Assembly: GCA_029212885.1 (NCBI GenBank)
Contig: JARGPC010000010.1
Coordinates: 25,014 to 89,013 of the forward strand
Direction of reading: 5' to 3'
DNA length: 64,000 bases
Origin: Coxiellaceae bacterium
GTDB taxonomy: Bacteria > Pseudomonadota > Gammaproteobacteria > Coxiellales > Coxiellaceae
In this document: piece by piece, positions 35,117-42,693 of the stretch
How the letters are laid out: each line of letters opens with the position of its first letter
Numbering within the stretch: position 1 is the first letter of the stretch
The notes under the pieces: generated by a model
Told to the model about the DNA's origin: nothing
What the model saw: the letters and a program-made list of their open reading frames with translations, nothing else
Databases searched by the model: none
Program-made: the position numbers and the translations under genes

Positions 35117-36582
35117 TGTATTTAGGTATTGACCTTGGTACGTCATCGGTTAAGTTGGTATTAATCGATGAACAACAAGTTATTATCGGCAGCAGCAGTG
35201 TGTCATTACGTGTCTCGCGGCCGGCGCCATTATGGTCTGAGCAAGATCCAGCGGCTTGGTGGCGTGGTACCGAAGAAGCATTTTTTAATTTAAAGTTAAA
35301 TTACCCACAACAAGTGGATGCGATTAAAGCGATTGGTTTATCTGGTCAAATGCACGGTGCGGTATTGATCAATAATAAAGGTGAGCCGATTAGACCGGCG
35401 ATATTATGGAACGACGGCCGGTCGTTTCAGGCGTGTGAAACTTTATTAAATCGCGAGCCGGAGGCGATTGAGATAACGGGTAATTTAATTATGCCGGGTT
35501 TTACCGCGCCGAAGTTATTGTGGTTGCAGGAGAATGAGCCGGATAACTTTGCGGCTATCCATAAGGTGTTATTACCAAAAGATTATTTGCGTTATCGATT
35601 GACGGGGGGATTTGCTACTGATATGTCGGATGCATCGGGCACCTGTTGGTTGGATGTGAGTCAGCGCAATTGGTCGGATAAGATGTTGGCGGCAACGGAT
35701 TTATCGCGCGATCATATGCCGGAGTTATTTGAGGGCAATCAGGTGACGTCATCATTATCGGCGGCGTTGGCAACGCATTGGGGTTTGTCGTCAACGGTGC
35801 AAGTGGTGGCGGGTGCGGGTGATAATGCGGCCAGTGCGATCAGTATTAATGTGACTAAGCCGGGTGAGGCGTTTATTTCATTGGGTACATCGGGTGTGTA
35901 TTTTATTGCGGATGACCAGTATCGATCTTATGCTGAATCGGCCGTGCATACGTTTTGTCATTGTTTGCCTAATCGATGGCATGAGATGAATGTGCACTTG
36001 AGTGCGGCAAGTTGTTTGGATTGGGTGGCGGCGTTAACGCACAGTGATGTAGGAAGTTTGTTATTGCAGGCAGAGACGGAGCCATTGAAAAACGTGCCGG
36101 TATTTTTGCCGTATCTATCGGGTGAGCGGACGCCGCATAATGATCCGCATGCGCGTGGGGTGTTTTTTGGTTTGAGTTATGAAACGAATGCAGTTGCTTT
36201 AATGCAGTCGGTATTGGAAGGGGTGGCACTGGCTTTTGCTGAAGGGCAGCAGATATTGGAGGCCAAAGGTATTGCAATACAGCAAGTGCGATTGGTGGGA
36301 GGTGGTTCACGCAGTGGGTATTGGGCGCAGTTATTGGCGAGTGTATTGCAGCGACCGATTGCGGTATTGGATTCATCTGAAGTCGGTGGTGCATTAGGTG
36401 CGGCAAAGCTAGCGTGGTTGGGGCATACATCGGCAGATATATCGGCATTACGCACACCGTTGATGACGCAGGTGTTTGATCCGGATGTGACGGTGCAGCG
36501 ATATTATGAAGATCGATTGCAGATGTTTAGGGGGTTATATCGTGATAATAAGTCGTATTTTGGTGGTCTATATAGACTTTAG
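35116..36582 (+). CDS. xylB: Xylulokinase
   Basis: 488 residues, FGGY kinase family. The phosphate-binding start YLGIDLGTSSVKLVLID, SGQMHGAVL, the WNDGRS substrate block and the C-terminal LVGGGSRSGYWAQLLASVLQ ATP-site block are intact; the catalytic Asp lies in GAGDNAASAI near 237. It phosphorylates D-xylulose to xylulose 5-phosphate, entering the pentose phosphate pathway. GTG start with an ideal AAGGAGG. Translationally coupled to the transporter. Confidence 0.95.
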   Translation: MYLGIDLGTSSVKLVLIDEQQVIIGSSSVSLRVSRPAPLWSEQDPAAWWRGTEEAFFNLKLNYPQQVDAIKAIGLSGQMHGAVLINNKGEPIRPAILWNDGRSFQACETLLNREPEAIEITGNLIMPGFTAPKLLWLQENEPDNFAAIHKVLLPKDYLRYRLTGGFATDMSDASGTCWLDVSQRNWSDKMLAATDLSRDHMPELFEGNQVTSSLSAALATHWGLSSTVQVVAGAGDNAASAISINVTKPGEAFISLGTSGVYFIADDQYRSYAESAVHTFCHCLPNRWHEMNVHLSAASCLDWVAALTHSDVGSLLLQAETEPLKNVPVFLPYLSGERTPHNDPHARGVFFGLSYETNAVALMQSVLEGVALAFAEGQQILEAKGIAIQQVRLVGGGSRSGYWAQLLASVLQRPIAVLDSSEVGGALGAAKLAWLGHTSADISALRTPLMTQVFDPDVTVQRYYEDRLQMFRGLYRDNKSYFGGLYRL

Positions 36583-36607
36583 TTTTAAATGTTAAACAAA
36601 CAAAAGC

Positions 36608-36694
36608 AGAAGGATGTAACATGTTGATTTATAAGATCACAATGTATATCTTTCTCACTTATGCAGTAAAGCATACAAATGTAGAAGGATGTAA
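36608..36694 (+). repeat. Duplicated ribosome-binding segment before xylA
   Basis: AGAAGGATGTAA occurs at 36608-36619 and again at 36683-36694, each followed by an ATG a few bases on (36621 and 36698). Only the second serves xylA; the first serves a short leader frame. Confidence 0.6.
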
Positions 36695-36722
36695 AAGATG
36701 TATTTTGATGATGTTGATATGA
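36621..36722 (+). CDS. Possible 33-residue leader ORF overlapping the xylA start
   Basis: Begins MLIYKITMYIFLTYAVKH and ends MMLI, hydrophobic, with its own copy of the AAGGATGTAA segment upstream. It stops at 36720-36722, 22 bases inside xylA and out of frame with it, so its translation could interfere with or couple to xylA initiation. No homolog is recognised; it may be untranslated. Confidence 0.25.
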   Translation: MLIYKITMYIFLTYAVKHTNVEGCKRCILMMLI

Positions 36723-38011
36723 TTACTTGTCAGGGGCCGCAGAGTAAGCACCCGTTGAGTTACCGCTATTATGATGCGGGTCGCATGGTGCTAGGCAAGA
36801 CGATGGAGGAGCATTTACGTCCGGCGATGTGTTGGTGGCACACGTTGTGTTGGCAGGGTGATGATGCATTTGGTGGTGGTGTGTTTGATCGCGTGTGGTT
36901 ACGTGATTCGGATCCGATGCAATGTGCGCGTAATAAGGTGGATGCGGGCTTTGAGATTTTACAGAAGTTAGGTTTACCGTTTTTTACTTTTCATGATCGC
37001 GATTTAGCGCCGGAGGGATTGACACTTAATCAGACGCAGTACAACTTGATGACGATGGTTGAGGTATTGTCTGACAAGATGGAGGAGACGGGTAAAAGGT
37101 TGTTATGGGGCACGGCGAATTTATTTAGTCACCGACGATATTTAGCTGGTGCGGCGACCAATCCGAACCCGGATGTATTTTTATATGCGTGTATGCAGGT
37201 GAAGATGGCGATGGACGCGACGCATCATTTAGGTGGTGACAATTATGTGTTGTGGGGTGGTCGTGAAGGATATGATACGTTATTGAATACGGATTTAAGT
37301 CATGAAGCTGATCAGTTTGGTCGCTTTTTAACGATGGTTGCTGATTATAAGCAGAAGATTGGTTTTAAGGGGCAGTTATTGATTGAGCCTAAGCCGTGTG
37401 AGCCGACTAAACATCAATATGATTTTGACAGTGGTCATGTGTATGCGTTTTTGCAGAAGTATGGATTGGAAAATGAGTTTAAAGTAAATATTGAAGCCAA
37501 TCATGCGACGTTGGCGAGTCATAGTTTTGCGCATGAAGTCGCTTATGCCTGTGCTAATGGCATTATGGGCAGTGTGGATGCGAATACAGGTGATCCGCAA
37601 TTGGGTTGGGACACGGATCAATTCCCGATGGATGTAAAATCATCTGCTTTAGTGATGTACCAACTCTTGCGCGCTGGCGGCTTTGAGCAAGGTGGTTTCA
37701 ATTTTGATGCTAAGTTACGTCGACAAAGCATCGATCACGAAGATATTTTCTATGGCTTTATTGCGGGTTTGGATACATTAGCGCAGGGTTTGTTGGTAGC
37801 AGAAAAAATGCTGGCGCAAGATCATTGGCAGCAATTTAAAGATGAGCGTTATGCGGGTTGGCATTTAGCGGAAGGCAAGCAGATTTTGGCGGGTGACTTT
37901 GATTTGGCTGCATGTGCGCAAATGGCTGAGCAGCGCGATATTGATCCAGCGCCGGTGTCGGGTCATCAAGAGTTAATGGAAAATTATTTAAACGCTGCTG
38001 TGTCATCGTAA
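36698..38011 (+). CDS. xylA: Xylose isomerase
   Basis: 437 residues, class II xylose isomerase length. Active-site His99 and Asp102 lie in FTFHDRDLAPEG. Metal and substrate motifs WGGREGYDTLLNTD, LIEPKPCEPTKHQYDFD, IEANHATLASHSFAHEV and GSVDANTGDPQLGWDTDQFP are complete. It interconverts D-xylose and D-xylulose in the cytoplasm, the step before XylB. Gap of 115 bases from xylB. No XylR regulator gene is present in the window. Confidence 0.96.
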   Translation: MYFDDVDMITCQGPQSKHPLSYRYYDAGRMVLGKTMEEHLRPAMCWWHTLCWQGDDAFGGGVFDRVWLRDSDPMQCARNKVDAGFEILQKLGLPFFTFHDRDLAPEGLTLNQTQYNLMTMVEVLSDKMEETGKRLLWGTANLFSHRRYLAGAATNPNPDVFLYACMQVKMAMDATHHLGGDNYVLWGGREGYDTLLNTDLSHEADQFGRFLTMVADYKQKIGFKGQLLIEPKPCEPTKHQYDFDSGHVYAFLQKYGLENEFKVNIEANHATLASHSFAHEVAYACANGIMGSVDANTGDPQLGWDTDQFPMDVKSSALVMYQLLRAGGFEQGGFNFDAKLRRQSIDHEDIFYGFIAGLDTLAQGLLVAEKMLAQDHWQQFKDERYAGWHLAEGKQILAGDFDLAACAQMAEQRDIDPAPVSGHQELMENYLNAAVSS

Positions 38012-38029
38012 TATTGTCACCCCGGGCTC

Positions 38030-38149
38030 TGCCTTGTCATCCCTGACTCTGCCTTGTCATCCCGGCCCCCGAGCCGGGATCCATTGATCGCGATGCGATC
38101 AAAACAGCGCGTTGCGCTGTATGGATTCCTGGTCAAGCCAGGAATGACA
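38030..38149. repeat. Composite palindromic (BIME/MITE-like) element with four hairpins
   Basis: Two arms in opposite orientation, 38055-38084 (TGTCATCCCGGC...GGATCCAT) and 38121-38149 (ATGGATTCCTGG...GGAATGACA), are imperfect inverted copies of each other. Each folds on its own (ATCCCGGC/GCCGGGAT; ATTCCTGG/CCAGGAAT). Between them are TTGATCGC-gat-GCGATCAA (38084-38102) and ACAGCGC-gtt-GCGCTGT (38104-38120). Short direct repeats of CTCTGCCTTGTCAT precede the first arm. Confidence 0.75.
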
Positions 38150-38244
38150 AGTGCTAGCAGGAATGGCAAGTGCTAGCAGGAATGGCAAGTGCTAGCAGGA
38201 ATGGCAAGTGCTAGCAGGAATGACAAGTGCTAGCAGGAATGACA
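38141..38244. repeat. 19-bp tandem repeat array, 5.5 copies
   Basis: Five full copies of GGAATGRCAAGTGCTAGCA (starting 38141, 38160, 38179, 38198, 38217) and a nine-base partial. R is A in the outer copies and G in the middle three. The first copy begins inside the palindromic element's terminal GGAATGACA, so the array grew from that element's edge. No spacers, so not CRISPR. Confidence 0.85.
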
Positions 38245-38337
38245 TTGCAATAATGTTATGGTCGACAATCCACTTCACTTGCGTGCATAAAACCTTATAC
38301 TACATGCTGCCAAAATAATCACGCGTGGGAGAGTGGT

Positions 38338-40245
38338 ATGAGTCGAGTTGCAGCACCTGTTGCAGATGCAGTTAAGTGGTATACCTTAGAAGACCGTTTA
38401 ATGCCGGGTAAATTAGTTGGTACCATTGATGAATATCCCTTTGTTGGTGAGCGTATTACTGTTGCAACAGACTATGCTGCAGTGACATTCCCAGAGAATG
38501 TTGAAGATGCTGATGCAGCGACTAAGCACTTTATAGGCTACTGTGAAACACTAAAAGAAGACGAAGTGTCAAAAAAAATCATTCATGGTATTAGCTTGCG
38601 TCATGTTGAATTAAGTGAGCGTACATTAGATGCATTAGCATTAGTCACTCCGATTGGTTATTTGGATTTGCGTGGTCATACCATTGAGCCAAAGGAATTG
38701 ATCGACATATATCAAATCGTTGGCAGCCATTGTCAAATAGTAGTGGATCAAAGCAATAAGCTGTTGACCAAAACTTCTGATCAAGAACATGCGCCCTGGA
38801 CACGATTTGCTGTGCCTATAAATTCATTAGAAGGCGTGTCGATTGCTGATTTTATGTATTTCTTGCACCGTATTCATCTTCAAGATGAAGCGGGTATGCA
38901 TAACTGGTCTGACTATATGACAGATTTGGACTTATCACATTCCTATGCCAACATGGATAAGTTTGTGGATGGTGGTCATGATTTACTACCAAAAAACGTA
39001 AAAAAACTAACAGTTGATCATATATATTCTGCTTATTTTACAAAGTCAATATTATCGCAAATGTCACGGGTTGAAGACTTGAGTATGCGTGACTGTGATT
39101 TTGTTATTGAGGATGGCAATGAGGCATTGGTATATAATAAAGCATTAAAAAGATTTGATTGCACTGGCAGTAAAATCACTTTTCCTGCTTATATGCAGAT
39201 GGTTGTGCGCTTACCTGGTAGTGATCAATTGGTGCTTGATAAAGCTTCAGATGTTAGTCCTGCTGAGGATTTAACGAAAACAGCTTTAGCTAAAATGAAA
39301 AAATTTGCTTTAAAATATGCCGATCTTATTCGACCTGAATCGCAAGTTAGGGGGGCGGAGGAGTCCAAGTGTGATGATGCACCAACAGAAGAGCCTATGG
39401 TCAGTGGTCAGGTGGTTATGGCGATCAATGATTATTTGCAATTAGCGGAAGATCACTTGGTAGGTAGTCGTCATTTAACCGGTGAACAAGTGCAGCGTAA
39501 TAATAAACGCTGGTGTTCTGTTTCTCATCATTTTTATCGTGATGTTCCCGCTGCGCCCTTTGTGCAAGTGTATGCTGATGTCATGTTTGATTTGATAGCT
39601 TTATTTAATCAGGAATTTAAAGTTAATGGTGAAGAGAAGGGAGCATTAGTAGAGCACCTTCAGTCAGCCAGGTGGTTGTTAAAATCTTCTGCTATTGAAA
39701 AGCGCGCTGAGGGTGTGCCGACCTTGTTTGAAGGGGCTATTTCTGTGCGGCGCTTAAAAAGTCTTTTAGCGACAATGGGGCAAGAAATAAAGTTTGTACA
39801 GAATGCGTGTGTTTATTATTCAGATTCAACTAAGTATTCTGCAGCAGCTAAGCTTGAGTATGTTGATCAAGTATTGGGTGGCGTATATCTCGTTACCGGT
39901 GCAGTGCTTTCCCTATTAGCAAGGGCAAAAGAAGCAGAGCACAGTGATTCTACCTTAGTTGAGTTTACCGCTGAAGATGCACAAGCGATGGTGGCTTATT
40001 ACCAGCGGATGTTAGCAGAAGATAAAGCATTAGAGGCAGCTGAAGACACGACTGACGCTTTGCCTGATGTGCCTGAGCCAGCAGCTGTTTTAGCCGCATC
40101 GGTGGGTATGTTTGCTTCACAAAAAAGTAGAGCTAGTGAGGCTAAGCCAGATGTCGAGAAAGGGCTGGCTTATGATGTGTCACCATTAGTGGATGTTGAT
40201 GAGAATGGCTATGGTTTGTTGTCCACGCCACCCTCATCACCATAA
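38338..40245 (+). CDS. Orphan effector-like protein with leucine-rich-repeat-like segments
   Basis: 635 residues, no signal peptide, no family recognised. Segments such as IIHGISLRHVELSERTLDAL, IGYLDLRGHTIEPKELIDIY, LTVDHIYSAYFTKSILSQMS and VEDLSMRDCDFVIEDGNEAL (residues 80-270) resemble irregular leucine-rich repeats. The rest is helical. The tail is acidic and Ser/Pro-rich, ending LLSTPPSSP. A G6 run at 39350-39355 is in frame. Start supported by GGGAGAG. No PmrA-type box is seen upstream; a TATACT lies at 38296-38301. Confidence 0.55.
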   Translation: MSRVAAPVADAVKWYTLEDRLMPGKLVGTIDEYPFVGERITVATDYAAVTFPENVEDADAATKHFIGYCETLKEDEVSKKIIHGISLRHVELSERTLDALALVTPIGYLDLRGHTIEPKELIDIYQIVGSHCQIVVDQSNKLLTKTSDQEHAPWTRFAVPINSLEGVSIADFMYFLHRIHLQDEAGMHNWSDYMTDLDLSHSYANMDKFVDGGHDLLPKNVKKLTVDHIYSAYFTKSILSQMSRVEDLSMRDCDFVIEDGNEALVYNKALKRFDCTGSKITFPAYMQMVVRLPGSDQLVLDKASDVSPAEDLTKTALAKMKKFALKYADLIRPESQVRGAEESKCDDAPTEEPMVSGQVVMAINDYLQLAEDHLVGSRHLTGEQVQRNNKRWCSVSHHFYRDVPAAPFVQVYADVMFDLIALFNQEFKVNGEEKGALVEHLQSARWLLKSSAIEKRAEGVPTLFEGAISVRRLKSLLATMGQEIKFVQNACVYYSDSTKYSAAAKLEYVDQVLGGVYLVTGAVLSLLARAKEAEHSDSTLVEFTAEDAQAMVAYYQRMLAEDKALEAAEDTTDALPDVPEPAAVLAASVGMFASQKSRASEAKPDVEKGLAYDVSPLVDVDENGYGLLSTPPSSP

Positions 40246-40252
40246 TAAAGGT

Positions 40253-40855
40253 TTAGTTTGGGTTGGCGAAATTTTGTTGCAGATATTGCTGCTCATCGGG
40301 GGTCGATTCTCGATTAAGAATCGGATTGCGGTGTGGGAAGCGACCAAAGCGAGCGATAATATCACGACGTGCTTTAGCGTATTGTAGGAATACGTTAAGA
40401 ATGCTGGCGAGTTTTTCATCAGCTTCAGCGATCAGCTGTTCGTAGAGTTCAACGCCTAAATTGTGGTATTCAATATGCTCGCTATGGCCCAGTGGCATAT
40501 ATAAGTAGGCGCGATGAATTGGGCACAATTCTTGATCCATGCCGCGCCTTAAGGCGTCTAGTACGTTTTGTGTGGCTAGGGTGTCGTATTGGTAGGCTTC
40601 TGGGCAGCCGCGGTAGATGTGGCGGCAGAACTGATTAATTAAGATATTCATTGCTAAACGGCCTTTGGCATCTGCTAGCCAGGCATCATAATAGCCTTCC
40701 ATCGCTTGCTGCAGATCATCATAAAATTGCTGTTTAATCAATAGGTCAGTGGCTTTGTCTTGGCTCCACCAGGTAGCTATTTTTTCACTTTGTGGTAAAT
40801 CGCTAGGGGTCATTTCACCAAACCAGAATTTCAAAATATCATCTATACGATCCAT
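40253..40855 (-). CDS. DUF924 family protein
   Basis: 200 residues, all-helical TPR-like DUF924 family of unknown function. Recognisable by DDILKFWFGE at the start, RLAMNILINQFCRHIYRG in the middle (usually a DQ.pR...RG motif), and the YLYMPLGHSEHIEYHNLGVEL block. Start at 40855 chosen for AAGGA upstream and alignment with the family N terminus. Convergent with the 38338 gene, seven bases between stops. Confidence 0.85.
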   Translation of the reverse strand: MDRIDDILKFWFGEMTPSDLPQSEKIATWWSQDKATDLLIKQQFYDDLQQAMEGYYDAWLADAKGRLAMNILINQFCRHIYRGCPEAYQYDTLATQNVLDALRRGMDQELCPIHRAYLYMPLGHSEHIEYHNLGVELYEQLIAEADEKLASILNVFLQYAKARRDIIARFGRFPHRNPILNRESTPDEQQYLQQNFANPN

Positions 40856-41013
40856 AAGTGTTTCCTTATCTTGACTGAACAAAAATATAGCATGTGATCA
40901 TGGGATTTGCGTTGATTATTGTTGTGGCTAGCGTTATGATCGCATCATTCGATCGAATATTTGGTTCGTCAGTTATTAAAATAGAAAATGTAATATTGGT
41001 GAGGTCAGAGCAT

Positions 41014-42693
41014 ATGCGTGAAATAAAAAATGAAGGTGGTGATCGCGAGGGTCTGGAGCAGGATCAGACGGCTGAGGTTGCTGCTAGCAATTACAAGTTA
41101 CTCGAAGACATTCAGTTACAGCTGAGAAGATTGCCAGATATCGATGCTCTAAGATTTGAATCTACCTATCGTGATGTGTGTGATTGGATCTGGATGGCGG
41201 CCAAGCAACTTCCGTTGCTAACAGTCCAAGATAAAAAAATTGACTTTAGTTCGCTCGCTTGTGGTCCTGGTTTTCTGCAATATGCCATAGATAACATTGA
41301 AGTGCCGTTACAAATAGAATATTTGCAACAGTATACTGTTGCACAACAACATCAGCGGCCAGCTATTGAAATGGTTAACCATATACAGACTATTAGAAAA
41401 AATTTGTTAACAGATATAGATGGTTATTGCCATCCATTTTTTGCATTTGAAAAGTATCGAAGCTGCTTGAAGATGGCGCAGATGGATAAGCTTTATAATA
41501 AAATAAAGCAACTTACCCATCCTATGAGTTGTTTGCAGTATGCTGAAGCATTGAATAATGGAATTGTTGAAGCTTGGAATGCCCTCAACAAACTTGAGCA
41601 AGACGTGGAGGGTATACAGCCGGGGACAGCCGAAAAAATATTAAAAAAATATCATAGCCTGCTTCATACTCAATTAAAGGAAATAGATAATCAGCATTTA
41701 ATTGCTTTATTTTTTAGCAGCCAGTCTGGACTTTCACAATCAAAGCTGGATCGTATCAGATATGCTGTTAATACGAAAATTTTTAATGGCTCTGCAATGG
41801 ATGTGTTGCAGAATAAAGTACGTTCATATAAACCTAAATTGTTGAACTCAAATGGCAATAATCCGGAATACAAGATGCCTGAAACTGAAGAGGGTCATCA
41901 ATCGATTACTTTTAAGTTGAATGCATTTTTTCAAAAAAATATTAATTCGATTGTTAGCATTCAATCAGCAATACGTGCTTATAATGCAAGGAAATTATTC
42001 AGACAACTTAAATATCAACCGGCAGCTAAGGTTATTCAGCCGATAGTTCGTGGTTATTTGGCTCGACAGCAATTATCTAAGTTAAGATATTTAAAGTCGT
42101 TTAGTGGTAACCAGCAAGCTGAGCATGCAAGTAAAAAAATTCAGTTTGTATGGCGAAAATATGCTGACATCAAAAGATGGCGAGAAATTAATCAGGCAGG
42201 TGAGGTTGGGGGTGTTCATGGAATACTTCAAGCTTATCGCCAGCATATTGGAGTAACACCTGATAAAGACATACCTGTAAAGAAGGATGAGGGTGGAAAT
42301 ACGTGGTTAGCTCCTCGTACAGTGAAGTTAAAATCACCTTACGGTAATCCGCCGAAGTCACCACCTAAATCACCGCCTGGTTCTGAAACTCTTTCTACTT
42401 CTTATGATGAGCGATTAAAGGGTATGTGGGGCAGTTTCACGCCAACCAGTACGCCGAGTAATACACCACGTAATTCTGATATAGAGGATGGTATATCCAG
42501 TGCTAGTAGTAGCGTTAGGTCTGACACGAGACCTGCTGAGATAGGTAATGTCACAAGTAGCCGTTCACTAAGAATGTTTTCTGAAGTTGATCCTGAGGCA
42601 ACTAAAGCAGATACCTCCTTGCGCCCGCAATCAGCAGCACGTGCTATTCCAGGTAAGAACGGTAGGGCAAGATCACCTTATAGGCAAAATTAA
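41014..42693 (+). CDS. Orphan protein with tandem IQ motifs, candidate effector
   Basis: 559 residues, helical. IQ (calmodulin-binding) motifs occur in series: IQSAIRAYNAR at 316, the canonical IQPIVRGYLAR at 341 and a partial IQFVWRKYADIK at 376. The 25-residue step between the first two is like myosin necks. Bacteria lack calmodulin, so a host target is implied; SidJ of Legionella is a known IQ effector, though no overall likeness is seen. A Pro/Ser-rich linker (PPKSPPKSPPG) and a Ser/Arg-rich tail follow. GAGG upstream favours the ATG at 41014; a longer frame from a GTG at 40894 would add a hydrophobic N terminus. Overlaps the PLD gene end by four bases. Confidence 0.6.
   Translation: MREIKNEGGDREGLEQDQTAEVAASNYKLLEDIQLQLRRLPDIDALRFESTYRDVCDWIWMAAKQLPLLTVQDKKIDFSSLACGPGFLQYAIDNIEVPLQIEYLQQYTVAQQHQRPAIEMVNHIQTIRKNLLTDIDGYCHPFFAFEKYRSCLKMAQMDKLYNKIKQLTHPMSCLQYAEALNNGIVEAWNALNKLEQDVEGIQPGTAEKILKKYHSLLHTQLKEIDNQHLIALFFSSQSGLSQSKLDRIRYAVNTKIFNGSAMDVLQNKVRSYKPKLLNSNGNNPEYKMPETEEGHQSITFKLNAFFQKNINSIVSIQSAIRAYNARKLFRQLKYQPAAKVIQPIVRGYLARQQLSKLRYLKSFSGNQQAEHASKKIQFVWRKYADIKRWREINQAGEVGGVHGILQAYRQHIGVTPDKDIPVKKDEGGNTWLAPRTVKLKSPYGNPPKSPPKSPPGSETLSTSYDERLKGMWGSFTPTSTPSNTPRNSDIEDGISSASSSVRSDTRPAEIGNVTSSRSLRMFSEVDPEATKADTSLRPQSAARAIPGKNGRARSPYRQN

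Noticed and set aside
35969..36457. 162-residue minus-strand frame inside xylB
   Set aside because: Pro/His-rich shadow of the xylB coding frame.
38141..38244. Possible CRISPR array
   Set aside because: Repeats are 19 bp, directly abutting, with no spacers and no cas genes in the window.
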